Virus record (IMG/VR): IMGVR_UViG_3300048912_000040
Coordinates: 1-22,258 of that record
Direction: 5' to 3' (one strand)
DNA length: 22,258 nucleotides
DNA from: a virus
In this document: in pieces, positions 7,120 to 14,596 of the stretch
Layout: each line of letters begins with the position of its first letter
Numbering within the stretch: position 1 is the first letter of the stretch
Notes under the pieces: model-generated
Seen by the model: the letters and a program-made list of their open reading frames with translations, nothing else
The model's database searches: none
Told to the model about the DNA's origin: nothing
Position numbers and translations under genes: made by a program

Positions 7120-7956
7120 TTAAACCTGTTGCGCCGCTGCGGCAGTGCCGAGGAAATGCGGCTCGCCCTGGAAATTTAGTTGATTGCTGAACTTGGCGCA
7201 GCCGGCGGCGCCTAGCGTCTTGTCGCAGCCAGGATACAGCGTCAGCGACATCCCAACCGCAAGAAACAATCGGCAAGGCAGATAGGAACTGACCGTCTGC
7301 GTCGACTGCACCCATTTGGCCATTTGCAAGGCTTTGCCGCTTGATGTCACGACCACGCCTTGGTTAAAATAACCATCGGCCTGCACCAGCCCCGACACCG
7401 TAAATGTAAAATTATCAGTGATCGATGCGACCGTCGCGGACACCGCATAGACCGCCTTATTCAACTGACACAGGACCGAAAACAAATCGGTTCGGCACAT
7501 CGGCGCCCGCTTCTGTGTCATCACCACCCGCGAGAATGACGCCGCGCCCTTCACATCAAACGCAACTTGATGCTGGATAATGTCGGACGAAATGTTTGAC
7601 ACCTCTCCCGTAAATAGCAGCCCTTTTCGTGTCAGATTGAGCCGGTCGACAATATAGAGTTGCACTGTAGCGCCATCGAACAGCCCGAGATCGATGTCGG
7701 CGCTGTTAAACGTGGTCGCGAATCCGAACCCATGCACCGCAACAATCTGGCAACTCGGCATCTCGCCGTTGTCGGTGTGCTTTACCGCGCTGACCTGGAG
7801 CCCCGGCACCACGGCGAAGGTATCGCCGTCGACCACGAGCGCGGTATCAGATTCCGCAAAGCGAATAATCGTGCCGTCGGTTCGCGTAATGACGCCAATC
7901 CTCGCGGGAAACCCAAACGTCGGGTTTGAGATGGCGAGCGGCGAAAAATCCTTCAT
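7120..7956 (-). CDS. Tail hub protein, DUF2163 / BR0599 family
   Basis: 278 aa. The baseplate hub of GTA-like tails. Seen: TRTDGTIIRFAESD, a middle VQLYIVDRLNLTRKGLLFTGEVSNI, and a C-terminal LYPGCDKTLGAAGCAKFSNQLNFQGEPH, the family's end pattern (GCDK, then CxxKFxNxxNFxGxPH). Cysteines C154, C163, C244 and C253 are in the arrangement that in related hubs and in lambda gpL serves an iron-sulfur cluster (established for relatives, inferred here). Other cysteines are C69 and C228. The gene follows DUF2460 with an ATGA overlap, as in GTAs, and precedes the tip protein by 3 nt. Confidence 0.9.
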   Translation of the reverse strand: MKDFSPLAISNPTFGFPARIGVITRTDGTIIRFAESDTALVVDGDTFAVVPGLQVSAVKHTDNGEMPSCQIVAVHGFGFATTFNSADIDLGLFDGATVQLYIVDRLNLTRKGLLFTGEVSNISSDIIQHQVAFDVKGAASFSRVVMTQKRAPMCRTDLFSVLCQLNKAVYAVSATVASITDNFTFTVSGLVQADGYFNQGVVVTSSGKALQMAKWVQSTQTVSSYLPCRLFLAVGMSLTLYPGCDKTLGAAGCAKFSNQLNFQGEPHFLGTAAAAQQV

Positions 7957-8600
7957 GACTCGCCGATCACTTCCTTGACCGGAATGGATTGGATGGAAGT
8001 CAGATCAGCCTCGTTCATGACAACCGGCAACTGATCGGTGTCAAACCTAACCGGAACGTCAAACTGCCCGGTCCATGTCAGGACCGCGGCTGCGGGCGGT
8101 GCCGGCGCGAACGTAACGACGCCGCTGCTGCTGATTGTGTAATCCGTCGCCACAGTCTTGGTGACGCCATCGACCTTGATGACCGGGGCCGGGGTTGAAC
8201 ATACCAGCGTAATTGACCGCACATAGAACAATGATCCCGGCGTACTGAGCAGAATTTGACTCGGGTCATAGGTCTTGACTAATTGAAAGGACGTGGTTGA
8301 TCCATCGCCGTTGCCGAACAGTTCATCGGTGGTGGTGTAGTCGCTCCAATCGCGGAAGCGAAACGGATAGAGACTGCCAAAATGCGCCCGCCATAGCGCC
8401 AGGATCGCCATGAAATCGCCGACCGGATCATCCGAGGACATCAGCCCATAGGAGAGGTCGCCGACCGCGCGGCACTTTGTCCATTGGGCAAACCGCTGCT
8501 CATTACCCGCGATCGCCTCCTGAATAACATTCCTAAAGCTCGGCCCGAATTTTGAGGAACGCTCGATCCGTTCCGGCAATCGATAATCGGGAATGCTCAT
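7953..8600 (-). CDS. Distal tail protein, DUF2460 (GTA ORFG12-like)
   Basis: 215 aa. Expected to form the ring at the end of the tail tube linking it to the hub, as in the Rhodobacter GTA. Seen: PERIERSSKFGPSFRNVIQEAIAGNEQR near the N-terminus, a family signature, followed by RFAQW, GDFMAILALWRAHFGSLYPFRFRDWSDY (69-96), the strongly conserved core in which FRFRDWSDY precedes the next domain, then DGSTTSFQLVKTY and TDYTISSSGVVTFAPAP. Length matches the family. ATGA overlaps with the tape measure and hub genes. Confidence 0.92.
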   Translation of the reverse strand: MSIPDYRLPERIERSSKFGPSFRNVIQEAIAGNEQRFAQWTKCRAVGDLSYGLMSSDDPVGDFMAILALWRAHFGSLYPFRFRDWSDYTTTDELFGNGDGSTTSFQLVKTYDPSQILLSTPGSLFYVRSITLVCSTPAPVIKVDGVTKTVATDYTISSSGVVTFAPAPPAAAVLTWTGQFDVPVRFDTDQLPVVMNEADLTSIQSIPVKEVIGES

Positions 8601-11269
8601 CCACGGCTCACTGCTGAAATTTGTTTAGAACTGGACTGCAACGCCTGATAGACAGTCCGGCCTATTGCGTTGGCATCCTTGGCCGCGCCGCCGTTTACCG
8701 TGATGCCGCCGAGATTGATAACGATATTCTGCGACCCGCCGCCACCGCCGCCACGTTTGGACGGCATCGGGTCGACATAGATCCGCTCGCCGCTCGCTAC
8801 CGGAATGGTCGCAATCATGTTGTCGTTTGCGCTCGGGGATCCAGGCACATCGACATAGCCGCCGTCCGCCATGCCCTGCGAGCGGAAGCCGATATGCGAG
8901 GTGCGCGGATCTTGTGTGTAATAAGGGGATAGTGCCTCTCCCATGGTTTTGTTCAGGCTATCGGTCGAGGTGGATAACTTGTCGAGCGAGCTTGTGAGTT
9001 TATCGGTTGATGTTGTGGTCTTGGTGTTCTTGAAAGGGTCAGGTATGCCATAGGTCGCCATCCAGTAATAATTGTCACGATCCGCTGGACTCATATTGTC
9101 CAATTGAACATTTATCGGTAGGGTGCTGACCGTGTTGCCCTCAATCCCTGACTTGTATTGAAACTCGCCGAAAGCGTTATCGCCACCGGACGTAAAATCC
9201 TCGAACTGCGCATCGTGCGCCGCCGTGAGTGCGTTATACTCTTGTTGAGCGGCAGCATCTAAAGCCGCGGCCGTCTGCTGGGCGGCAGCACCCACACCGA
9301 GCAAGTTTTGTTGCCATTGCAGTGCGGCATCGGCGGCCTTGACGGTATATTGATGCGCGGTTTCTGTCGCCAAAGATGCGGCGGTGGTCGCATCTGCCCC
9401 CGCGTTGATCGCGTTCTTATAGGCGATAGCCGAAGCCGTGGATGCCTCGGTGCCATTTTGGATCGCCTTAGTCATGGCGTCCTGGTCTTTCATCGACTCA
9501 ATTTGTTTTTCGATTTGAGTCGTCGCTTGCGCGTGCGCGGTTGCCAATTGCGCGGCGGCAACTAGCGAAGCCTCGTCCAATGATACGCCTTGCGCCAAAA
9601 GGTTGTTCTGGGTCGCCAGCGCCTGCGCATCCATCTGACCGGCTGCGGTCACTTGCGTCGCAACGTTTAGCTGGTTTTGCAGATTAAGCAGCGTCATGGC
9701 GGTTTGGGTGGTAACGCCGCCATAGACTTCTTTTAATTGTTCGACCGCTTGCGCCTGACGAATAGTGGTGTCTAGCGATTCCTGCTGTAGTGACTTTTGA
9801 TGCTCCAGAACGGCAATCGCCCCGTCATCATAGGCAGGAGCTTTCGCGCCCGGCGTATTTTGAACGGCGTTGAGATTATCTAGCGCCTCTTGCAGCTTGC
9901 CAATGGCATCGATCTGGGGCAACGTCGCATTGACGTTATCAAACGCGGCTTTGGACATCGCATTAAGCTGCGCCATCGCATGCGTCGTATCGAATGCGTT
10001 TACTTTTTCCTGAACGGCTGCAATCTGCTTGTCGAGCGCATCAAGTGCCCCATTGATCTGGCTGGTATCCAAGAACTCGCCACGCGCGTTCTGCCCGGTC
10101 GTGGCGAGCTGGTTGCGCTGCCCTTGAAGCTGCGTCAGTTGATCTTGTGGCGCTTGCGGCGCTGGGCCGCTGGCAATGTTAGAAACGGTGTTTTTGAATT
10201 TTTGCCACGCCGCAGTCAGGCCGCTAACGCTGTTTTCGGCCGTTTTATTAGCTGCGGTCGTCTTATCAATAAAGACCTGCAACGCCGTGGTTTTGTCGCC
10301 GGCATCGATTAGCGTTCGGATATATTCTAGCGTTGAGGCATCTAGCGCCCCATAACGCGCATCCAGCTTCTCAATGCCGGGCAAACCATCCTGAATCGCG
10401 CCAACGAAATCTTTTGTGGCCTCGGTCGCATCCTTGCCAGTCAAGACCGCGTAGCCCTGGATGGCGTCGCCAACGCCTTTCAGGCCGGAAACCGCAACTT
10501 CGCCGGTCTTGGTGAACTCTAGTGCCACGTCGCGCGCCTGAGAGACCGACAAGCCGGTCGCGGTGGCGTTGGCCTTGGTGAAATTGGCGATATCGGTTGC
10601 GGTCGCCCCGGTGCGCGCCCCAATGCCGGTTAGCGCCTGGTCAACCTGCGAACGCGCCTCGCTCCAGCTATTTGCTAAATATAGCGCCGCCGCGGCCGCA
10701 CCGCCGGTCACGCCGATGATGGCTGTCATAGGCGTGATGAAACGCCCCAGCATACCCGTGACTTCGCTGAACGCGCCTGAAAGCCCGCCCTGCCCGCTCG
10801 CCGCATAGGTTAGGTGGTTGATTTGACCCGTTAGCGCCTGGGTTGGTGGGATGCCCATCGCCAGTTGTTCGCCAACCGAACGGAAGGAATGCAGCAACGC
10901 CTGGCCTTGGGTGCTCAAGCGGTCGTGTTCGTCGCCGAGTTCCTTTTCAGCACTTACAGCCGCGCCATAGCGAACCGCCGCCGCCGCTAACACGTCGTTG
11001 GCGCGCTGCTGCAAATCAGGGTTTTGTGCAACCGCCTTGTTGACAGCGTCTTGAACCTTCGCGAACTGCGAAGCCTGCCCCGCTGATGTGTTAAAACGCC
11101 GTTCCAGACCCTGAAACTTGCTATCCAGCGAGGTAGTCGATTTTTCGATACTGTCAGACGCGACCGAAACGCCATCCATCGACTTGCCGAGCTGGTTAAG
11201 CTGGTCCGTCGATTGTTGGACGCCTTGCGTCTCGGCTTGGATAATTAGTTTGTCGGTCGTGTCGGTCAT
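8597..11269 (-). CDS. Tail tape measure protein
   Basis: 890 aa. Sets tail length and is ejected with DNA. Long Ala/Gln/Thr-rich helical stretches run through most of the chain (for example residues 30-130 and 430-640). A hydrophobic segment lies at about 173-199 (GRFITPMTAIIGV then an Ala run), followed by a domain of the lambda gpH type (TGIGARTGATATDIANFTKA and GVGDAIQGYAVLTGKDATEATKDF). The C-terminus has a Gly-rich hinge and NIVINLGGITVNGG, common at tape-measure ends. Helical rise implies a tail on the order of 130 nm, a rough inference. ATGA overlaps at both ends. Confidence 0.94.
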   Translation of the reverse strand: MTDTTDKLIIQAETQGVQQSTDQLNQLGKSMDGVSVASDSIEKSTTSLDSKFQGLERRFNTSAGQASQFAKVQDAVNKAVAQNPDLQQRANDVLAAAAVRYGAAVSAEKELGDEHDRLSTQGQALLHSFRSVGEQLAMGIPPTQALTGQINHLTYAASGQGGLSGAFSEVTGMLGRFITPMTAIIGVTGGAAAAALYLANSWSEARSQVDQALTGIGARTGATATDIANFTKANATATGLSVSQARDVALEFTKTGEVAVSGLKGVGDAIQGYAVLTGKDATEATKDFVGAIQDGLPGIEKLDARYGALDASTLEYIRTLIDAGDKTTALQVFIDKTTAANKTAENSVSGLTAAWQKFKNTVSNIASGPAPQAPQDQLTQLQGQRNQLATTGQNARGEFLDTSQINGALDALDKQIAAVQEKVNAFDTTHAMAQLNAMSKAAFDNVNATLPQIDAIGKLQEALDNLNAVQNTPGAKAPAYDDGAIAVLEHQKSLQQESLDTTIRQAQAVEQLKEVYGGVTTQTAMTLLNLQNQLNVATQVTAAGQMDAQALATQNNLLAQGVSLDEASLVAAAQLATAHAQATTQIEKQIESMKDQDAMTKAIQNGTEASTASAIAYKNAINAGADATTAASLATETAHQYTVKAADAALQWQQNLLGVGAAAQQTAAALDAAAQQEYNALTAAHDAQFEDFTSGGDNAFGEFQYKSGIEGNTVSTLPINVQLDNMSPADRDNYYWMATYGIPDPFKNTKTTTSTDKLTSSLDKLSTSTDSLNKTMGEALSPYYTQDPRTSHIGFRSQGMADGGYVDVPGSPSANDNMIATIPVASGERIYVDPMPSKRGGGGGGSQNIVINLGGITVNGGAAKDANAIGRTVYQALQSSSKQISAVSRG

Positions 11270-11898
11270 CTAAGCGTCACCACGATTGCCGGAACGCGGC
11301 TGTCTCTGTTCTTGCGAGCAATGCGCCCGCCGACAGCGGCTTGATAGGAAAAGCGTATTTTCGCGACGTTGCTAAAGCGCCGGTTAGCATCTTCGGCCGT
11401 CCGCTCATAAATCCGGTTTGGAACTTGAATGACGAAATCCCGCCCTGATTTGGTCTTGCCGATTTCGATCTTGCGGCTATAGGGCTGGACGTTCAGGAAC
11501 GTGTATTCACTTGCAGGCGGCGGCTTTGCCGGGTCGTCGCACTCGGCGCCATCGGCATAGAGCGTATGGCTTCGTTGGTAGGCCCCGCTCAATATAGGCG
11601 AACGCGCCACAAGCGTTGAATAGATCCATAGCAGCGCATCGCCAACGAGCGACCATTCGGCAATGATGGTACCGCGATCAGGATTGACGCTTTCCAGCGG
11701 TGCGCCTTCGCGCCCATCTACGGTAACGGTCTTTGGCGGTACTGTGCCTATGACCCTTGCGTTCTGGGCATCCGCTGCGGCGATCTCTTGCCGCGCAAAA
11801 GCGGCGACCCGTTCGCTTCGCGCTTGCGGTGATAATCGACCATCAACAACCAGCTTGATGGTCCGTTCAAATGGCGTGATTTTAACCTTTACCGCCAT
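11266..11898 (-). CDS. HK97 gp10-like neck / tail completion protein candidate
   Basis: 210 aa, starting inside the end of the chaperone extension at an eight-A run. The centre reads LWIYSTLVARSPILSGAYQRSHTLYADG (90-117), close to the gp10-like pattern in which a helix precedes RSPVxTGxxxxS, and FLNVQPYSRKIEIGK (134-148) resembles its N-x-xPYAxxIExG strand. The N-terminal 70 residues are charged and less typical. gp10-like proteins are normally encoded between head-closure and terminator genes; here it lies between chaperone and tape measure, the notable oddity. ATGA overlap with the tape measure. Could instead be a tail-specific minor protein. Confidence 0.62.
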   Translation of the reverse strand: MAVKVKITPFERTIKLVVDGRLSPQARSERVAAFARQEIAAADAQNARVIGTVPPKTVTVDGREGAPLESVNPDRGTIIAEWSLVGDALLWIYSTLVARSPILSGAYQRSHTLYADGAECDDPAKPPPASEYTFLNVQPYSRKIEIGKTKSGRDFVIQVPNRIYERTAEDANRRFSNVAKIRFSYQAAVGGRIARKNRDSRVPAIVVTLR

Positions 11899-12283
11899 TT
11901 TTTTTGTTTAATGCCTCATTCAAAATGCCCGCGCGGAGCGACCCTAGTTTGATGATGGCTATCGCTTCGCGTGGCTCGAGCACGTTTTCAGTCAACCGGG
12001 ACCACGCCGCCAAGCACTCCCAGGTTATGACCGGATGCGACCAGCCGTTGCCCTGAATGCCTTGGATGATCTCGCAAAATGAAGCCCAGATATAGGCTAG
12101 AGGTTCGGGAAATTCTGGCGGAATGTCCTCATCAGGGTCAATTTGCAGCTTGATGCCGAGCACGGCAAACTGCCGGGCGGCAGATTGCTTATGTTCGCCC
12201 TCGGTAGCGCCGTCGCTTAGGCGGCGGCTTCGCTTGGTGCTCCACTCTGCGAAGGCGTAGAGCTTTTCGCAGAGCGTTGCGAA
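11882..12283 (-). CDS. gpT-like extension of the tail chaperone, made by -1 frameshift
   Basis: 133 codons in the -1 frame, joined to the first 133 residues of the gpG-like protein to give a predicted 266-aa fusion. It reads FATLCEKLYAFAEW, then a linker, then LGIKLQIDPDEDIPPEFPEPLAYIWASF, a helical WECLAAWSRLTENVLEPREA segment, and ends KKNGGKG. In lambda the T domain binds tail-tube subunits and gathers them on the tape measure. The only independent start would be a GTG at 12163 without a convincing SD, which would drop 40 protein-like codons. It overlaps the next gene by 17 nt. Confidence 0.82.
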   Translation of the reverse strand, partial: FATLCEKLYAFAEWSTKRSRRLSDGATEGEHKQSAARQFAVLGIKLQIDPDEDIPPEFPEPLAYIWASFCEIIQGIQGNGWSHPVITWECLAAWSRLTENVLEPREAIAIIKLGSLRAGILNEALNKKNGGKG

Positions 12284-12681
12284 AAATTTCCGTTATCGGT
12301 CGCCCTGATCCAGACTTGCAAAAACCAGTTGGTGGCAGGCAACGAATAGAACTCTTTGGCGTTATCTACCGTGCAAGGGACGGCGATCTCTTCTGAAGTA
12401 TCAGGATCGACAAGATACCAGCCGACAGTTAACGCCGCACATTTGGCTATGTTGCGCTCTAACGGATCAGCAGGGGCATCTGTTACGCCTTTGCGCGCTC
12501 TCTCGATCGCGGCGGCGCGTTCTTCCTTGTCGAACTTGCGTCCGGCAGCGCCATCGGCGGCGCGGACCTCGACATAAGCCTCTTTGCCGTCATTATCTTG
12601 GATGGCCGAACCTGAAACCGGGTCGATCAGAACAACCCGGAACGGCGTATCGTTCGCAGCGAGCGAACCAAACTTTCCCAT
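12217..12681 (-). CDS. Tail assembly chaperone, gpG-like (unshifted product)
   Basis: 154 aa, ATG with SD AAAGGTG close upstream. Expected to coat the tape measure during tail assembly, like lambda gpG. Seen: GKFGSLAANDTPFRVVLIDPVSG beta start, a charged helix (EERAAAIERARKG), AKCAALTVGWYLV, and FYSLPATNWFLQVWIRA near residue 128. After residue 133 the zero frame turns into low-complexity SQRSAKSSTPSQSG, as expected of a tail beyond a frameshift site. Identification comes from size, position between tube and tape measure, and the frameshift cassette. Confidence 0.85.
   Translation of the reverse strand: MGKFGSLAANDTPFRVVLIDPVSGSAIQDNDGKEAYVEVRAADGAAGRKFDKEERAAAIERARKGVTDAPADPLERNIAKCAALTVGWYLVDPDTSEEIAVPCTVDNAKEFYSLPATNWFLQVWIRATDNGNFSQRSAKSSTPSQSGAPSEAAA
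12243..12289 (-). promoter_or_regulatory. Programmed -1 ribosomal frameshift signal (gpG to gpGT)
   Basis: The slippery heptamer A AAT TTT (12289 down to 12283) lies in the gpG frame as GGA AAT TTT TCG. After a 6-nt spacer (TCGCAA) comes an 11-bp stem: CGCTCTGCGAA (12276-12266) with TTCGCAGAGTG (12253-12243), one G-U pair, 12-nt loop. The -1 frame has a TAA at 12295-12293, just upstream, and is then open to 11882. Slip site, spacing and stem match the standard -1 frameshift layout; the heptamer type resembles the RSV A AAU UUA site. All elements are seen; efficiency is unknown. Confidence 0.88.
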
Positions 12682-12702
12682 ATTTCACCTTTGGCGGTAG
12701 GT

Positions 12703-12732
12703 GATCGGAGAAGCCCGCCAGCTTCTCCGATC
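12703..12732 (-). other. Hairpin C, perfect 12-bp stem before the tail chaperone gene
   Basis: GATCGGAGAAGC, loop TGGCGG, GCTTCTCCGATC on the minus strand: a perfect 12-bp inverted repeat with a 6-nt loop. It ends 21 nt before the gpG-like start; the following bases contain the SD AAAGGTG but no T-run. It may protect the 3' end of the tail-tube message or lower downstream expression, or be an RNase III-type processing site. The inverted repeat is seen; the function is inferred. Confidence 0.7.
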
Positions 12733-12761
12733 GTTGCTCGGTCAAGGGCGCATCACTGCGG

Positions 12762-12776
12762 CCAAGCCGTGCTTGG
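12762..12776 (-). other. Hairpin B after the tail-tube gene
   Basis: Perfect 6-bp stem CCAAGC, loop ACG, GCTTGG on the minus strand, one base from hairpin A. No T-run. Confidence 0.5.
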
Positions 12777-12777
12777 T

Positions 12778-12795
12778 TCCCTGTAGCGGCAGGGA
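12778..12795 (-). other. Hairpin A after the tail-tube gene
   Basis: Perfect 6-bp stem TCCCTG, loop CCGCTA, CAGGGA on the minus strand, 6 nt past the tail-tube stop. First of three hairpins in a 120-nt intergenic region. Confidence 0.5.
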
Positions 12796-12801
12796 TTAGG
12801 G

Positions 12802-14043
12802 TTAGGTGGCTTCGGTATCGCAGACACGAATGGTCGTTGCTTCAACACCGGGGGTCGTCCCGCCATAGGCCAGCGCTTGGAACGGGAGGGTGATTATCTG
12901 GCCCTGTTCGCCGGTCACACCCACCGCCGCGTCACCAAGTTTAATGCGCGGCAGATAGATGGTGTTGGCAGGCGAGTTCACGGCTGATGTCGTGGTCATG
13001 TAGCAGAGCAAGTCGATTTCAGTTTCGTTCAGGAAGTCGTCAATCAGCGTGCCGCCGTCGAGCAGAGCCGTCATCTGGCCCGTTACGTTGGCGCGGCCGA
13101 TGAAGACTTCCGGTGTGAAGTTCTGGCCCACAACAGCGTTCGTTGATGGGTTGTTGTTCAGGTCGATACTTAGACTCGTCACAACGCCGACCGTCGAACC
13201 GCCGACGCGGAGCAATCCGTTCACCGCCGTGAACAGCCCGTTTGTATTTGCGGAAGTCGGGCTTGTGAAGAACGGCGAAGACGCGCCCGAGCCCGTTTCC
13301 ATGTCGCGGCCCATGACGTTGACATCAAAGGTCGCCATGCCCGTGGCGGGAAGAGACCATTTCACGCCACCGATGCGGCATTCCGTGAACAGATTGTGGT
13401 AATCAAGCGTCGTATAGTAGTGTTCGAAGCCGAACTTGCGGTAAACGTGACCCGTTGACGGCACCATCACGTTTTTGCCGACGGTGGCGACCGTGAACGC
13501 CGTGTCAGCCGCTTCCGTGGTCGGGTTCGGGAACACCGCTAGAATGCGGTTTGAACCTGAAAAACCAGTGATAACGAAATTTGTTGCGTTGTTCGCGCTG
13601 GTCGCAAGACTCGAAAATCGGATGATGTCACCGACCCGCAAGCCGAGTGCAACCGGGTCACCGCCGCCAAAGGTGATGGTTCCAGACGCATCGAGCGCAG
13701 CGCTGGTCAGGTCGCTTTCGGTCAGCGAAACCGTGCTGGCCTTCGTGCCCAACATCGCCGCTTCGATGAAATCGAAGTAAGTACCCGGCGAGTATTCGCC
13801 ATTGATGCCGCCTGTTACGCTGCGGCCACCATGCCGGAAGTCGGCAATCTGGTGATCCGCGCGAATTTCATTCGACTGATAGGTTTGCTTGGCAAGTTTC
13901 AGCGTGGAAGACACGCGGCGCAGGATTTGCGCGCTGCCCACACCAAGGTCGCTGGAAGAAACGGCTTCCGCGTTCGAGGTCATGGCCCCAGAGGCATAAG
14001 CCTTGTATGCAATGCGTACCGACGTGCCTTGTTCGAGGCTCAT
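12802..14043 (-). CDS. Major tail tube protein
   Basis: 413 aa. Polymerises into the tail tube. Seen: opening SLEQGTSVRIAYKAYASGAM, the segment LRRVSSTLKLAKQTYQSNEIR, GGRSVTGGINGEYSPGTYFDFIEAAMLG (characteristic of the phage tail-tube family in which a SxSG/xGxxxGE-like strand precedes a helix), a middle SGNRILAVFPNPTTEAADTAFTVA, and two later tube-domain-like parts. It is longer than the classic tubes (about 150-300 aa), so it probably has an inserted or extra beta domain. It sits before the frameshifted chaperone pair, the canonical order. Strong SD, separate cistron, hairpins on both sides. Confidence 0.85.
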   Translation of the reverse strand: MSLEQGTSVRIAYKAYASGAMTSNAEAVSSSDLGVGSAQILRRVSSTLKLAKQTYQSNEIRADHQIADFRHGGRSVTGGINGEYSPGTYFDFIEAAMLGTKASTVSLTESDLTSAALDASGTITFGGGDPVALGLRVGDIIRFSSLATSANNATNFVITGFSGSNRILAVFPNPTTEAADTAFTVATVGKNVMVPSTGHVYRKFGFEHYYTTLDYHNLFTECRIGGVKWSLPATGMATFDVNVMGRDMETGSGASSPFFTSPTSANTNGLFTAVNGLLRVGGSTVGVVTSLSIDLNNNPSTNAVVGQNFTPEVFIGRANVTGQMTALLDGGTLIDDFLNETEIDLLCYMTTTSAVNSPANTIYLPRIKLGDAAVGVTGEQGQIITLPFQALAYGGTTPGVEATTIRVCDTEAT

Positions 14044-14057
14044 GGTTTAGTTCTCCA
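14044..14057 (-). promoter_or_regulatory. Tail-tube ribosome-binding leader
   Basis: The minus strand reads ATGGAGAACTAAACC directly before the ATG. GGAG is a strong SD with 9-nt spacing. The 10-mer TGGAGAACTA is identical to that in the capsid leader. Confidence 0.7.
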
Positions 14058-14071
14058 TCTATTGGGATGCG

Positions 14072-14086
14072 GCGCCGTCACGGCGC
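14072..14086 (-). other. GC hairpin before the tail-tube gene
   Basis: Perfect 6-bp stem GCGCCG, loop TGA, CGGCGC on the minus strand, 28 nt before the tail-tube SD region. No T-run, so not a standard terminator. It matches the hairpin placement before the capsid gene. Confidence 0.5.
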
Positions 14087-14105
14087 TGCTTGGTTCACGG
14101 CCTCG

Positions 14106-14564
14106 TCAGCCGATCTGGTCGAATGTCAGTTCAATCTCTGCAATGGCGCAGAGATAATTATTCACCTCTGACGAGAGGCCGGGCGGCGACAGGTTCGAAC
14201 CTGGGCCAACCGGGACGACATCGGCGGAAAAAACCGAGATGTCGGCATCTCGAAAACTTCTAAGAGCGGCGGCAACGGTTTCCGCCGTGTCCATCACCGG
14301 CCCCATGCCAACCGCGCCGGTTGGCGGCGAGAACACATAGGCTTCAAGCGTTGCACGGTTGCGATAGATGTTCGCCCCGCGCCCGCCGCCATAGGCGACA
14401 GGTGAACCGCCCGAGCCGCTATTATTGAATACGAAATAGACAAAGGTCGTCGGCGTATCCGGCAGAATGGGCGGGTCATCCCCGTGCCAATACAAAGGCA
14501 CAGAAAGGCCCGCCGCCTCGATCCGTGAACGGATGGCGTCCAGCGCGTCGGCTGCGGTCGTCAT
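14106..14564 (-). CDS. Tail terminator / tail completion protein candidate
   Basis: 152 aa, ATG start 32 nt after the lectin-like gene. Begins TTAADALDAIRSRIEAAGL, a helical opening typical of tail terminators, followed by beta strands (PTTFVYFVFNNSG, ANIYRNRATLEAYVFSP), a helix (DTAETVAAALRSFRDADI) and a final strand pair (NNYLCAIAEIELTFDQ). This alternation and size, and the location immediately before the tail-tube gene, fit a lambda gpU / DUF4128-like terminator capping the tail tube. No decisive motif; position is the main argument. Confidence 0.68.
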   Translation of the reverse strand: MTTAADALDAIRSRIEAAGLSVPLYWHGDDPPILPDTPTTFVYFVFNNSGSGGSPVAYGGGRGANIYRNRATLEAYVFSPPTGAVGMGPVMDTAETVAAALRSFRDADISVFSADVVPVGPGSNLSPPGLSSEVNNYLCAIAEIELTFDQIG

Positions 14565-14596
14565 TGCTCAGTCGCTCGGGCTTGTGGTGGCGGAAA

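Noticed and set aside
11882-12163. Independent GTG-started second chaperone gene
   Set aside because: No convincing SD, and 40 protein-like codons upstream in frame join smoothly to the slip site, so the frameshift product is preferred.
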